DNA of 55,307 bases from an uncultured Muribaculaceae bacterium (GCA_910586595.1 CAJUJB010000017.1:1-55307), one strand, 5' to 3'. Shown: positions 1-9,251, counted from the stretch's first letter. Translations and numbers: made by a program. The notes: a model not told the origin generated them from the letters alone.

Positions 1-70
1 TTTTGATCTTTCCTGATCCGGTAAGGGCGAACCTCTTTTTGGCACCGGAGTTAGTCTTAATCTTAGGCAT
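1..70 (-). CDS. rpmI: 50S ribosomal protein L35, 5' part only
   Basis: Reading the minus strand from the ATG at 68-70 gives MPKIKTNSGAKKRFALTGSG followed by KIK, the conserved N-terminus of bacterial L35, a small basic protein of the large ribosomal subunit. The gene runs off the left edge, so only about 23 of some 65 residues are present. It lies 57 nt downstream of infC on the same strand, in the standard thrS-infC-rpmI-rplT order, and is expected to be co-transcribed with them. Identification rests on a short but nearly invariant segment. Confidence 0.93.
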   Translation of the reverse strand, partial: MPKIKTNSGAKKRFALTGSGKIK

Positions 71-127
71 TGTTTTGTTTGTTAATTGTTAATTCGAGTA
101 TTATAATCGGTTGCCACACGTGGCGGA

Positions 128-730
128 TTATTTCTTTTTGGGCGAAATCATTATTATCATTCGCTTGCCTTCAAGCAAGGGCATTTGTTCTACTTTACCG
201 TAGTCTTCGAGGTCGTTGGCAAAACGGAGAAGGAGTACTTCGCCTTGTTCCTTGAAGAGGATAGAGCGACCTTTGAAGAATACGTAAGCTTTTACCTTCG
301 CGCCTTCCTGAAGGAAGCCGATGGCATGCTTCAGCTTGAAGTTGTAGTCATGGTCATCTGTCTGAGGTCCGAATCGGATCTCCTTTACCACGACCTTGGT
401 CGACTTGGCCTTTATCTCTTTGGCTTTTTTCTTCTGCTGATAGAGATATTTCTGGTAGTCGAGTATTTTGCAGACAGGGGGCTCTGCATTGGGCGAAATC
501 TCCACCAGGTCGAGCTCCTGTTCTTCTGCCATGCTGCGAGCTTCATGAATGGAGTAGATGCCGGGGGTTACATTGTCGCCAACAAGACGCACTTCGCGGG
601 CGCGGATGTGCTCGTTGATGTTGTTGGGCGCTTGCTTTTGCTGGCGCGGGTCTCGGCGTCCTTGCGGACGGGGGCCTCCGGTGTTCGCGGGGCGCGGGGC
701 TCCGGGGTTGTAAGGCGGTTTTTTATCCAT
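128..730 (-). CDS. infC: Translation initiation factor IF-3
   Basis: IF-3 binds the 30S subunit, checks start-codon/initiator-tRNA pairing and prevents premature 50S joining. The 200-residue product has a Pro/Arg/Gln-rich N-terminal extension (about residues 1-38), then the IF3 N domain (INEHIRAREVRLVGDN, YSIHEARSMAEEQELDLVEI, PPVCKILDYQKYLYQ), a basic linker (KKKAKEIKAKSTKVVVKEIR) and the C domain ending in a Lys tail. The start is a normal ATG, unlike the AUU of E. coli infC, so the classical start-codon autoregulation is not apparent. It lies 39 nt downstream of thrS and 57 nt upstream of rpmI. The long N-terminal extension is common in Bacteroidetes. Confidence 0.97.
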   Translation of the reverse strand: MDKKPPYNPGAPRPANTGGPRPQGRRDPRQQKQAPNNINEHIRAREVRLVGDNVTPGIYSIHEARSMAEEQELDLVEISPNAEPPVCKILDYQKYLYQQKKKAKEIKAKSTKVVVKEIRFGPQTDDHDYNFKLKHAIGFLQEGAKVKAYVFFKGRSILFKEQGEVLLLRFANDLEDYGKVEQMPLLEGKRMIIMISPKKK

Positions 731-769
731 TCAGTGTGCTTGGAAGCAGTTTAATTAAGTAATTTGGGT

Positions 770-2707
770 TTATTGGTTAATCATTTTATTGACTTCTTCG
801 GTCAATAACGCTGCAAAGTTAGCGATTTTCATTGAACCGAGGTCACCTTCGCCGGTTTTTCTTACCGAAACTTCGCCATTTTCGGCTTCTTTTTCGCCTA
901 CGATAAGCATATAAGGTATACGCTTGAGCTGATTGTCGCGGATTTTGCGGCCGAGTGTCTCGTTGCGGTCGTCGATTTCAAGACGGATGTCGGCTTGTTC
1001 GAGCTCGGTGGCAACCTTGCGGGCGTAGTCAAGATATTTGTCGCTGACGGGGATGATGACAGCCTGCTCAGGCGCAAGCCAGAGGGGGAAGCGGCCGGCG
1101 GTGTGCTCGAGAAGTACGGCAACGAAGCGTTCCATCGATCCGAAGGGGGCACGGTGGATCATTACAGGACGGTGCTTGGCATTGTCGCTGCCGGTATATT
1201 CGAGCTCGAAGCGTTCAGGCAGGTTGTAGTCTACCTGGATGGTGCCGAGCTGCCAGCGGCGGCCGATGGCGTCTTTCACCATGAAGTCGAGCTTGGGGCC
1301 GTAGAAGGCAGCCTCGCCAAGCTCAGTGCGGGCGTTGATGCCTTTTTCAGCGCAAGCTTCGATAATAGCCTGCTCGGCTTTGTGCCAGTTTTCGTCAGAA
1401 CCGATGTATTTTTCCTTGTTGTTGGGGTCGCGGAGCGAAATCTGGGCTTCGTAGTTCTCAAATTTAAGGGCCTTGAAGATATAAAGGATAATATCCATTA
1501 CCTTCAGGAACTCGTCTTTGATTTGCTCGGGAGCACAGAAGATGTGTGCGTCATCCTGCGTAAAGCCACGTACTCGTGTCAGTCCATGGAGCTCGCCACT
1601 CTGCTCGTAGCGGTACACTGTGCCGAATTCTGCGAGGCGCAGGGGCAGGTCGCGGTATGAGCGGGGGAGTGCACGGAATATTTCGCAGTGGTGAGGGCAG
1701 TTCATCGGCTTGAGCAGGTATTCCTCGCCTTCCTCGGGGGTGTGGATGGGCTGGAATGAGTCTTTGCCGTATTTTGCGTAGTGACCTGAAGTAACGTAGA
1801 GCTGCTTGTTGCCGATATGGGGAGTGATTACCTGGAGGTAACCGTAGCGTTTCTGAATCTTGCGGAGGAATTGCTCGAGGCGGTCACGCAGAGCGGCGCC
1901 TTTCGGAAGCCATAAGGGGAGACCTGCGCCAACTTTCGGAGAGAAGGCGAAGAGCTCCATCTCTTTGCCGAGTTTGCGGTGGTCGCGTTTCTTGGCTTCT
2001 TCAAGAAGAGCGAGGTATTCGTCGAGCATGGCCTTCTTGGGGAAGGTGATGCCATAGACGCGTACAAGCTGGTTGCGTTTTTCGTCACCACGCCAATAGG
2101 CTCCGGCGAGGCTCATGATTTTCACGGCCTTGATTGGAGCGGTCGAGGGGATGTGCGGGCCGCGGCAAAGGTCGGTGAACGAGCCTTGGGTGTATGTGGT
2201 GATGTGGCCGTCTTCAAGTTCTGAGATGAGCTCACATTTATATTCCTCGTTGCGGTCTCCGAAAAGCTTCAGGGCATCAGCCTTGGCAATGTCGGCGCGG
2301 ACAATCTGCTGGTCTTCCTTCGCCAGCTCAAGCATCTTGGCTTCGATTTTTGCGAAGTCTTCAGAGGTGAGTTTGTGTTCTCCGGGATCGATGTCATAGT
2401 AGAAGCCGTTCTCGATTGCCGGCCCAATGCCGAATTTCACACCGGGGTAAAGCTCCTGCAGGGCCTCGGCGAGAAGGTGTGCCGAGCTGTGCCAGAATGC
2501 GTGTTTGCCTTCTGGATCATCCCATTTGAAAAGCTTGATGGCGGCGTCGGTGTTGACGGGGCGGGAAAGATCCCACTCTTCGCCGTTGACCGAGGCTGCG
2601 AGCACCTCGCGGGCAAGACGGGGAGATATGGATTGTGCAATCTGAAGCGGGGTTACGCCGGCTTCAAATTCCTTTACGCTATTGTCGGGAAATGTGATTT
2701 TAATCAT
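770..2707 (-). CDS. thrS: Threonyl-tRNA synthetase
   Basis: Charges tRNA-Thr with threonine in the cytoplasm. The 645-residue protein has the full class II ThrRS architecture: N-terminal TGS domain (about 1-62), editing/SAD domain (HSSAHLLAEALQELYPG about 73-90, and the DLCRGPHIPST segment), a catalytic core with zinc-site Cys in LKPMNCPHHCEIF and motif 2 around YRYEQSGELHGLTRVRGFTQ, motif 3 (HRAPFGSMERF), and a C-terminal anticodon-binding domain. It is the first gene of the minus-strand thrS-infC-rpmI operon, and a Bacteroidetes -7 box lies about 65 nt upstream. Length and motifs are complete. Confidence 0.98.
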   Translation of the reverse strand: MIKITFPDNSVKEFEAGVTPLQIAQSISPRLAREVLAASVNGEEWDLSRPVNTDAAIKLFKWDDPEGKHAFWHSSAHLLAEALQELYPGVKFGIGPAIENGFYYDIDPGEHKLTSEDFAKIEAKMLELAKEDQQIVRADIAKADALKLFGDRNEEYKCELISELEDGHITTYTQGSFTDLCRGPHIPSTAPIKAVKIMSLAGAYWRGDEKRNQLVRVYGITFPKKAMLDEYLALLEEAKKRDHRKLGKEMELFAFSPKVGAGLPLWLPKGAALRDRLEQFLRKIQKRYGYLQVITPHIGNKQLYVTSGHYAKYGKDSFQPIHTPEEGEEYLLKPMNCPHHCEIFRALPRSYRDLPLRLAEFGTVYRYEQSGELHGLTRVRGFTQDDAHIFCAPEQIKDEFLKVMDIILYIFKALKFENYEAQISLRDPNNKEKYIGSDENWHKAEQAIIEACAEKGINARTELGEAAFYGPKLDFMVKDAIGRRWQLGTIQVDYNLPERFELEYTGSDNAKHRPVMIHRAPFGSMERFVAVLLEHTAGRFPLWLAPEQAVIIPVSDKYLDYARKVATELEQADIRLEIDDRNETLGRKIRDNQLKRIPYMLIVGEKEAENGEVSVRKTGEGDLGSMKIANFAALLTEEVNKMINQ

Positions 2708-2771
2708 ATCTATTTCGTTAACAATCAGCCATCGTCGGTCGTGCGGCCGCGAGTGGGCTCAAAATCAGCCG

Positions 2772-2779
2772 CAAAGATA
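2772..2779 (-). promoter_or_regulatory. Predicted -7 box of thrS operon
   Basis: On the minus strand this reads TATCTTTG, a full match to the Bacteroidetes -7 consensus TAnnTTTG. It lies about 65 nt upstream of the thrS start. No clear TTTG is found at the -33 position, so only half of the promoter is supported. Confidence 0.55.
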
Positions 2780-2892
2780 CAAAAAACTTTTGAAATATCA
2801 TCGTCTTGTTGAGCCTAAAATTCTTTGCAACTCAAAATTAACCCGATTTTAGCCCCGAATTCCCTCCCTGATGGTTCGGGTGTGCAAATAAA

Positions 2893-2924
2893 TTTGCTTA
2901 TGCTCGTGCTTATTCGTATTTTTG
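2893..2924 (+). promoter_or_regulatory. Predicted promoter of dxr operon
   Basis: TTTG at 2893-2896 and TATTTTTG at 2917-2924 are separated by 20 bp, matching the Bacteroidetes sigma-ABfr -33/-7 consensus. Expected transcription start is near 2931, giving a leader of about 20 nt before the GTG start of dxr. Confidence 0.7.
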
Positions 2925-2950
2925 CACTTTGAATCAATCAGCTTGCAACT

Positions 2951-4114
2951 GTGAATACACCCAAACGAATTGCCGTGCTCGGCGCTACCGGATCTATCGG
3001 ACGTCAGGCACTCGATATAATCGGTCGCCATCCTGATCGTTACTGCGCGACCGTTCTTGCGGCAGGTACGCGTGTTGACGATTTGATCGAGCTCGCACGC
3101 AAACATCGTCCTCGGCTGGCGATTATAGGCCGACAGGATTTACTGCCTCGTCTTCGTGAAGAATTATTGCCTCTGGGAATCGCCACAGCCTCTGGCCCTG
3201 ACGCGCTTGCCGAGTGTGTCGAGGCTGACGACGTTGATATGGTACTCACTGCCACGGTGGGATACAGTGGCCTCGAGCCCACCGTGCATGCCATACGTGC
3301 CGGCAAAGATATAGCGCTTGCCAATAAAGAGACTCTTGTCGTTGCAGGAGAGCTTGTTAATCGTCTGCTCAAAGACTCGACCTCCCGCATATATCCGGTT
3401 GATTCAGAGCATTCCGCAATCGCGCAGTGTCTCCAGGGTGAGGATGTGACCAGAGTGGAGCGCCTGCTTATCACGGCCTCCGGCGGCCCATTCCGCACTT
3501 GGCCAGCCGAGCGCATTGCTGCCGCTACAGCTGCCGATGCATTGCGTCATCCAAATTGGAATATGGGGTCGAAAATCACCATCGATTCTGCCACTATGCT
3601 CAACAAGGCCTTTGAAATTATCGAGGCTCATCATCTTTTCGGCATAGCTCCCGACTGCATTGAAGCGGTTGTCCATCCTCAGTCGATTGTACACTCTATG
3701 GTCGAATTTGTCGATGGTGGCGTGAAGGCTCAGCTCGGAGTTCCTGATATGCATCTTCCGATTGCGTATGCGCTCGGCGAACATTCGCGACTGCAAGGCG
3801 CATCTGCACACCTTCGACTTGAGGATTATGCCAATCTTACATTCGAGCGGCCCGATCTTGAGCGATTCCCCTGCCTCGGATTTGCACACCTGTGTCTGAA
3901 TAAACGTGGCACGACGGCTTGTACGGTCAATGCGGCCAATGAAATAGCTGTGGCAGCATTCCTTGCCGGACGCATTACCTTCCCTCAGATTTATGAGACA
4001 ATCGCCCGTACCCTCGACGCTACAGCCTTTGTGACATCTCCTGAATATTCAGATTACGTGGCCATAAATGCCGAAGCTCGCGCGCGGGCTGAAGAAATTA
4101 TAGCTAAATATTAA
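2951..4114 (+). CDS. dxr: 1-deoxy-D-xylulose-5-phosphate reductoisomerase
   Basis: Second enzyme of the MEP isoprenoid pathway: NADPH-dependent rearrangement and reduction of DXP to MEP. The product is 387 residues, normal for the family. It starts with an NADPH-binding Rossmann motif (AVLGATGSIGRQALDII), has the metal/substrate motif PVDSEHSAIAQCL, the flexible-loop region ASGGPFR, the NMGSKITIDSATMLNKAFEIIEAHHLF signature, and HPQSIVHSMVEFVDG. The start codon is GTG, chosen because it directly precedes the conserved TPKRIAVLGATG segment and sits about 20 nt after the predicted transcription start. It heads the dxr-rseP-methyltransferase run, a dxr-rseP pairing seen in many bacteria. Confidence 0.98.
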   Translation: MNTPKRIAVLGATGSIGRQALDIIGRHPDRYCATVLAAGTRVDDLIELARKHRPRLAIIGRQDLLPRLREELLPLGIATASGPDALAECVEADDVDMVLTATVGYSGLEPTVHAIRAGKDIALANKETLVVAGELVNRLLKDSTSRIYPVDSEHSAIAQCLQGEDVTRVERLLITASGGPFRTWPAERIAAATAADALRHPNWNMGSKITIDSATMLNKAFEIIEAHHLFGIAPDCIEAVVHPQSIVHSMVEFVDGGVKAQLGVPDMHLPIAYALGEHSRLQGASAHLRLEDYANLTFERPDLERFPCLGFAHLCLNKRGTTACTVNAANEIAVAAFLAGRITFPQIYETIARTLDATAFVTSPEYSDYVAINAEARARAEEIIAKY

Positions 4115-4131
4115 TTACTCATTACTTACAC

Positions 4132-5562
4132 GTGGAAATACTTATCAAAGCAGCCCAGCTCATTTTTGCGCTTGTGATTCTCGTCACCGTGCATGAGTTC
4201 GGGCATTATATCTTTGCCCGTATGTTCGGGGTGAAGGTCAACCGCTTCTATCTTTTCTTTAATCCCTGGTTTTCGATTCTCCGTTATGACCCCATGAAGG
4301 GTACCTTGACTTTGTTTGCCCGCAATGGTCAACCAGGTGCGGCCACTTTCAAGGTCGGCAAAGCTCATGCACCGCGACCTGATGGAAAACCAACCTGGCG
4401 CGATACAATCTATGGCCTCGGGTGGCTTCCACTGGGCGGCTACTGTGATATTGCCGGTATGGTCGATGAAACAAAAGATGCGTCTCAGCTGGCGTCGGAG
4501 CCTCAGGATTGGGAACTCCGTAGCAAACCCGCATGGCAGCGCCTGTGCGTGATGGTTGCAGGCGTAACCTTGAATTTTGTCCTGGCTATCATTATATATA
4601 TAGGTATAGCCTTCCATTGGGGCGATAATGTGGTGCCCTTCCAGGCGATGACCGAAGGTATGGATTTCAGCGCCGAACTTAAGGAGGCCGGCTTCCGCGA
4701 TGGAGACCGTCTGCTCACTCTTAACGGCAAACCACTCGATGCAAAAGACTATTCTCTCGCATGGGATATGGTTCAGCCTGGTGCGAAGGTTGGTGTGCTC
4801 CGCGATGGCGATACGACGGAGGTTGTGGTGTCTGACGCCCTTATACGTCAACTTGCCACAAAGGACAAGAATTTCATCCCGATGAGTGTGCGCGTGCCCG
4901 TGTATGTGGCCAAGGTAGTGAATGGAGAGCCAGCTGCCGAGGCCGGAATTCAACCTGGCGACCGTATTCTCACCGTCGGATCGGATACGGTGCCTGCCAT
5001 TACCGAGTTTATGCCGGCCTTGCAGGCACATAAAGGCGAGAATGTACCTGTACGTCTGTTGAGGGCTACCGGAGAGTCTGATGTTGTTAACGTGGCGATT
5101 TCAGATGCCGGCAAGATCGGTATATTAATGCTGTCGCCTGTGGAAATTTTCGAGCGTCAGACCGTGACATATAATCTGTGGCAATCGATTCCGCGCGGTT
5201 GGGAAATAGGCACCGACCAGCTTGCAAGCTATGTGTCGTCGCTCAAGCTTATTTTCACTAAGGAAGGTGCGAAGAGTGTCGGAGGTTTCGGAACTCTCGG
5301 CGACCTTTTCCCCGCGACATGGAACTGGTATTCGTTCTGGCAGATTACGGCCTTCCTCTCCATCATCCTTGCCTTCATGAATATTATTCCTATCCCCGGC
5401 CTTGACGGCGGATATACTCTCTTCCTCCTTGTTGAGATAATCTCGGGTCGCAAACCGTCTGACCGTTTCCTCGAAGTGGTTAATACTTGCGGATTTGTGT
5501 TCCTTCTTCTGCTGTTGGTTTACGCCAACGGTAATGACATCTATCGTTTCTTCATAAAATGA
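4132..5562 (+). CDS. rseP: RIP metalloprotease RseP (site-2 protease)
   Basis: Intramembrane zinc metalloprotease that cleaves membrane-bound anti-sigma factors and signal-peptide remnants. The first membrane helix carries the zinc motif HEFGH at residues 21-25; the third zinc ligand lies in the C-terminal motif NIIPIPGLDGG (Asp at about 425). Two PDZ-type segments lie in the periplasmic middle part, the second clear around EPAAEAGIQPGDRILTVG. The final helices close the M50 fold. Length is 476 residues. The start is GTG, 17 nt after dxr. The stop codon overlaps the ATG of the next gene (ATGA), suggesting translational coupling. Confidence 0.96.
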   Translation: MEILIKAAQLIFALVILVTVHEFGHYIFARMFGVKVNRFYLFFNPWFSILRYDPMKGTLTLFARNGQPGAATFKVGKAHAPRPDGKPTWRDTIYGLGWLPLGGYCDIAGMVDETKDASQLASEPQDWELRSKPAWQRLCVMVAGVTLNFVLAIIIYIGIAFHWGDNVVPFQAMTEGMDFSAELKEAGFRDGDRLLTLNGKPLDAKDYSLAWDMVQPGAKVGVLRDGDTTEVVVSDALIRQLATKDKNFIPMSVRVPVYVAKVVNGEPAAEAGIQPGDRILTVGSDTVPAITEFMPALQAHKGENVPVRLLRATGESDVVNVAISDAGKIGILMLSPVEIFERQTVTYNLWQSIPRGWEIGTDQLASYVSSLKLIFTKEGAKSVGGFGTLGDLFPATWNWYSFWQITAFLSIILAFMNIIPIPGLDGGYTLFLLVEIISGRKPSDRFLEVVNTCGFVFLLLLLVYANGNDIYRFFIK

Positions 5563-6785
5563 TGAATACAAAACTTACCAAGACCGCCGAGGGGCTCCCG
5601 ATACTCATTCTCCGACGCGGAAAAGAAGAGTCGCTCGACCGTTTTCATCCCTGGGTATTCTCGGGTGCGCTAACCTTCATGCCTCAGGATGGCGATGGAG
5701 TGGAGGAGGGCGATCTTGTCGCTGTTGCGGCCTCTGATGGCCGGTTCATTGGCCTGGGGCATTTCCAGATTGGCAGTATTGCTGTGCGCATGCTCACATT
5801 CGATGCAGGTGAGAAAGTAGATAAAGATTTCTATCGCAAGCGCCTCGAGCAAGCAGCCTCTATGCGCAAGGCCATTGGTCTCCCCTCAGCCTCAACCGAC
5901 GCGTATCGTCTCGTACATGGTGAAGGCGACTTCCTGCCGGGCCTCGTGGTGGATGTCTACGGTGAGACGGCTGTTGTGCAGGCTCACTCTCCCGGTATGC
6001 ACTTCGCGCGAAAGATTATTGCAGAGGCTTTGGTAGATATTGAAAGCCTTGGCGTGAAGAGTGTGTATTACAAATCGGAGACCACCTTGCCTTATAAGGC
6101 GCGTCTTGATCCGGAAAACGGCTATCTCATCGGCTCGTTCATCTCCGACACAGCCCGGGAAAACGGACTTGCCTTCCGCATCGACTGGCTGAGAGGGCAG
6201 AAGACGGGCTTCTTTGTTGATCAACGCGATAACCGATCGCTGGTTGGCCGTTATAGTCATGGCCGTTCTGTACTCAATATGTTCTGCTATACTGGCGGAT
6301 TCTCTGTATACGCTCTTGCCGGGGATGCCCGCGAGGTCGTGTCGGTCGACTCATCTGCCAAAGCCATCACACTTACCGACGCCAATGTCGCCCTGAATTT
6401 CCCGGGAGACACGCGTCATTCCTCCAGGGCTGAAGATGCCTTCAAGTATCTTGATGCAATGGAGGCGGGTCGTCACGACCTGATTATTCTCGATCCGCCT
6501 GCGTTTGCCAAGCACCGCAGCGCTCTGCGCAACGCACTTCAAGGCTACCGACGTCTTAATGCGCGTGCATTCGAGAAAATAGCCCCTGGAGGTATATTGT
6601 TTACATTCTCGTGCTCACAGGCTGTGACAAAGGAACAATTCCGGCTTGCCGTATTCAGTGCGGCAGCCCAGTCGAGGCGCAGAGTGCGCATACTGCATCA
6701 ACTCACTCAGCCAGCCGACCATCCGGTCAATATATATCATCCTGAAGGTGAATACCTGAAAGGCCTCGTGCTGTATGTAGAATGA
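5559..6785 (+). CDS. Class I SAM-dependent rRNA cytosine methyltransferase (RlmI-like)
   Basis: Likely 23S rRNA m5C methyltransferase. The 408-residue protein has an N-terminal PUA-like RNA-binding domain (about 15-90, HPWVFSGAL, GDLVAVAASDGRFIGLGHF), a central segment (DFLPGLVVDVYG) and a C-terminal Rossmann methyltransferase domain with the SAM motif NMFCYTGGFSVYAL, an acidic motif (VSVDSS), DLIILDPPAFAKHR and the FTFSCS segment. This layout matches RlmI/YccW. The first of two adjacent ATGs overlaps the rseP stop by 4 bp; starting at 5562 would only remove one Met. It could instead modify a different base in rRNA; family assignment is firm, site specificity is not. Confidence 0.9.
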   Translation: MMNTKLTKTAEGLPILILRRGKEESLDRFHPWVFSGALTFMPQDGDGVEEGDLVAVAASDGRFIGLGHFQIGSIAVRMLTFDAGEKVDKDFYRKRLEQAASMRKAIGLPSASTDAYRLVHGEGDFLPGLVVDVYGETAVVQAHSPGMHFARKIIAEALVDIESLGVKSVYYKSETTLPYKARLDPENGYLIGSFISDTARENGLAFRIDWLRGQKTGFFVDQRDNRSLVGRYSHGRSVLNMFCYTGGFSVYALAGDAREVVSVDSSAKAITLTDANVALNFPGDTRHSSRAEDAFKYLDAMEAGRHDLIILDPPAFAKHRSALRNALQGYRRLNARAFEKIAPGGILFTFSCSQAVTKEQFRLAVFSAAAQSRRRVRILHQLTQPADHPVNIYHPEGEYLKGLVLYVE

Positions 6786-6814
6786 TTATCGAAAAGAATC
6801 AATAAATCACATAA

Positions 6815-8839
6815 ATGAAAAAAATTATTATTGCAGCTGCAATGGCATCTATCTTGATGGCTCCGTCGTGCTCGCGTACTGCCCAGAGGGCGGCTGCCGA
6901 CGACGATTTCAACTATCATGCCGATCGCTTCGCCGACATTGAGGTACTCCGATATAAGGTGCCTGATTTCGACAGCCTCTCGCTTGATCAGAAAAAACTT
7001 GTATATTATCTTACTCAGGCTGCCTTATGGGGCCGTGACATCCTTTGGGATCAGAACTACGCCAACAACCTTGCAATCCGCCAGTTGCTCGAAGGTGTCT
7101 ACACCAATTTCGATGGCGACCGGTCTTCTGCCGACTTCAAGGCTTTCGAGACCTACATGAAGCAGGTTTGGTTCGGCAATGGCATCCATCATCACTACAG
7201 CACCGATAAGTTTACCCCGGCCTTCTCGCGTGAATTCCTCGAAGGACGTATCGCTGCACTTCCCGAAGGTGTCGCACCTGAAAATAGTGCAGAGCTGGTG
7301 GAAGTGATTTTCAACCCTGAAATAGCTGCCAAGCGTGTAAATCAGGCTGAAGGCGCCGACCTTATCGCCACCAGTGCAAATAACTTCTATGAGCCAGGTC
7401 TTACTCAGGCTGAGGTAGAGGCTTACTATGCATCCATTAAGAAAGCCAATGATCCGACTCCTATTTCCTATGGCCTCAACACTCGTCTGCGTAAGGTAGA
7501 TGGTAAAATCGTTGAAGAACCTTATCGTGTAGGCGGTCTGTATTCAGAGGCTATCGAGCATATCGTGGCTAATCTTGACAGCGCCAAAGTCTATGCCGAG
7601 AGTCCTGCACAGCGCCAGATTATCGAGTCGCTTATCGACTTCTATACTACCGGTGACCTCGCTACATTTGATAAGTACTCGATTGAATGGGCTGAGGACA
7701 CTCAGTCGCAGGTCGACTTTATAAACGGCTTTATCGAGAGCTATGGCGATCCGCTGGGTATGACCGGCTCGTGGGAATCAATTGTGAATTTCAAAAATAT
7801 CCCCGCCAGCGAGCGTACCGAGATTCTAAGCTCGAATGCTCAGTGGTTTGAACATAATTCTCCCGTCGACAGCGCCTTCAAGAAGGAAGAAGTCAAGGGC
7901 GTATCTGCCAAAGTCATCACGGCGGCTATACTTGCTGGTGACTCATATCCCGCAACTCCTATCGGCATCAATCTGCCTAATGCGACATGGATCCGTGCAG
8001 CTCACGGCTCCAAGAGCGTCACACTTGAGAATATCACCCAAGCATACGACGCGGCCTCGCATGGTGATGGCTTCAACGAAGAATTTGTAATCGACCAGCC
8101 TACCCGCGACATTCTTGACCAGTATCTCTTTATCACAGACAATCTCCACACCGACCTCCACGAATGTCTCGGCCATGCTTCGGGCAAACTCCTCCCCGGA
8201 GTTGATCCTGATGCGCTTAAAGTGCATGGCTCGACTATTGAAGAAGCCCGTGCCGACCTCTTTGCCCTCTATTACCTTGCCGATCCCAAATTGCTTGAAA
8301 TCGGTCTGCTCGACAATCCTGAGGCTTACAAGGCAGAATACTATAAATATATTCTGAATGGTATGATGACTCAGCTCATGCGCATTGAGCCGGGCAAGGA
8401 CGTCGAGGAAGCCCATATGCGTAACCGCAAGCTCATTGCCGAGTGGGTATACGAAAAAGGTAAGCCCGACAATGTAATCGAGATTGTTAAGCGCGACGGC
8501 AAGACTTTCATCCAGATCAACGACTATCAGGCGCTCCGCGGCCTCTTCGGTCAGTTGCTTGCCGAAATCCAGCGCATCCGCTCAACTGGAGACTTTGCGG
8601 CTGCCAATCAGCTGGTAGAGACCTATGGTGTAAAGGTTGATCCTGAGCTCCACCGCGAAGTTCTCGATCGTTACTCCAAGCTCGACATCGCTCCATACAA
8701 AGGCTTTGTGAATCCCGTCTATACCGCAGTACGCGATGCCGAGGGCAATATCATCGACGTGAATGTAAGCTATGATGAATCTTACGTTGACCAGATGCTC
8801 CGCTACGGCAAACAGTACAACGGCTTAAGTAAACATTGA
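6815..8839 (+). CDS. Dipeptidyl peptidase III (M49) lipoprotein
   Basis: Zinc exopeptidase that removes dipeptides from N-termini of peptides. The M49 zinc motif is HECLGH at residues 449-454, and the second motif EEARAD starts at 476, giving the third zinc ligand and the catalytic partner. The N-terminus is a signal peptide ending in a lipobox-like APSC with Cys at residue 19, so the enzyme is probably anchored at an outer or periplasmic membrane face rather than cytoplasmic like the eukaryotic form. Length is 674 residues, usual for bacterial members. It follows the methyltransferase by 29 nt and is probably in the same transcript. The M49 Bacteroidetes branch has HECLGH rather than HELLGH. 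Confidence 0.94.
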   Translation: MKKIIIAAAMASILMAPSCSRTAQRAAADDDFNYHADRFADIEVLRYKVPDFDSLSLDQKKLVYYLTQAALWGRDILWDQNYANNLAIRQLLEGVYTNFDGDRSSADFKAFETYMKQVWFGNGIHHHYSTDKFTPAFSREFLEGRIAALPEGVAPENSAELVEVIFNPEIAAKRVNQAEGADLIATSANNFYEPGLTQAEVEAYYASIKKANDPTPISYGLNTRLRKVDGKIVEEPYRVGGLYSEAIEHIVANLDSAKVYAESPAQRQIIESLIDFYTTGDLATFDKYSIEWAEDTQSQVDFINGFIESYGDPLGMTGSWESIVNFKNIPASERTEILSSNAQWFEHNSPVDSAFKKEEVKGVSAKVITAAILAGDSYPATPIGINLPNATWIRAAHGSKSVTLENITQAYDAASHGDGFNEEFVIDQPTRDILDQYLFITDNLHTDLHECLGHASGKLLPGVDPDALKVHGSTIEEARADLFALYYLADPKLLEIGLLDNPEAYKAEYYKYILNGMMTQLMRIEPGKDVEEAHMRNRKLIAEWVYEKGKPDNVIEIVKRDGKTFIQINDYQALRGLFGQLLAEIQRIRSTGDFAAANQLVETYGVKVDPELHREVLDRYSKLDIAPYKGFVNPVYTAVRDAEGNIIDVNVSYDESYVDQMLRYGKQYNGLSKH

Positions 8840-8855
8840 TTTAAATAATGTTAAC

Positions 8856-8905
8856 GCGCATTGCCGCTCCGCTGATTTTCACTAATTTTGCACCCGGTAA
8901 TGCGC
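8856..8905. repeat. Inverted repeat flanking the rpsO core promoter
   Basis: GCGCATTGCC at 8856-8865 and GGTAATGCGC at 8896-8905 are complementary over 10 bp with one G-T pair. The left arm covers the -33 position and the right arm covers the expected transcription start; arm centres are 40 bp apart. The right arm is part of a perfect palindrome AATGCGCATT at 8899-8908. It may be an operator; function is unknown. Confidence 0.5.
8861..8890 (+). promoter_or_regulatory. Predicted promoter of rpsO
   Basis: TTG at 8861-8863 and a full -7 match TAATTTTG at 8883-8890 with 19 bp between them. Expected transcription start is about 8897, leaving a leader of about 54 nt. Confidence 0.65.
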
Positions 8906-8950
8906 ATTAGCATGCCATCAATATATTATTCACACTAAAAACTTCTAAGA

Positions 8951-9226
8951 ATGCACTTAAATTCTGAAGAAAAAGTACAGATCTTCGAGAAGTACGGTAA
9001 GGGTAAGACTGACACTGGCTCGCCTGAAGCACAGATTGCATTATTCTCGGTCCGTATCGCTCACTTGACTCAGCACCTGAAGTCAAACCACAAAGATCAT
9101 ACAACCGAACGCGCACTTAAGATGCTTGTTGGTAAGCGTCGTCGTCTTCTCGACTACCTGATGCGTAAAGACATCAACCGCTACCGCGCAATCATCGCTC
9201 AGAAAGAACTCGGTATCCGTAAGTAA
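8951..9226 (+). CDS. rpsO: 30S ribosomal protein S15
   Basis: Primary 16S rRNA-binding protein that organises the central domain of the small subunit. The 91-residue sequence is fully typical: KYGKGKTDTGSPEAQIALFS near the N-terminus, the HLKSNHKDHTTERAL helix region and the KRRRLLDYLMRKDINRYRAI C-terminal RNA-binding part. It is monocistronic here: it has its own promoter upstream and a strong intrinsic terminator 25 nt downstream. Autoregulation by S15 binding to its own leader is known in other bacteria, but the short leader here does not obviously show the known structures. Confidence 0.98.
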   Translation: MHLNSEEKVQIFEKYGKGKTDTGSPEAQIALFSVRIAHLTQHLKSNHKDHTTERALKMLVGKRRRLLDYLMRKDINRYRAIIAQKELGIRK

Positions 9227-9251
9227 TCCGGTTCGCGCGAAGCACCTCTTT

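Noticed and set aside
185..754. Plus-strand frame of 189 codons opposite infC
   Set aside because: Entirely antisense to infC, which is certain.
4126..5031. Long minus-strand open frame of about 300 codons opposite rseP
   Set aside because: It lies wholly inside the conserved rseP gene, has no signature, and its composition (many His, Ile, Arg) is that of a reverse-complement shadow.
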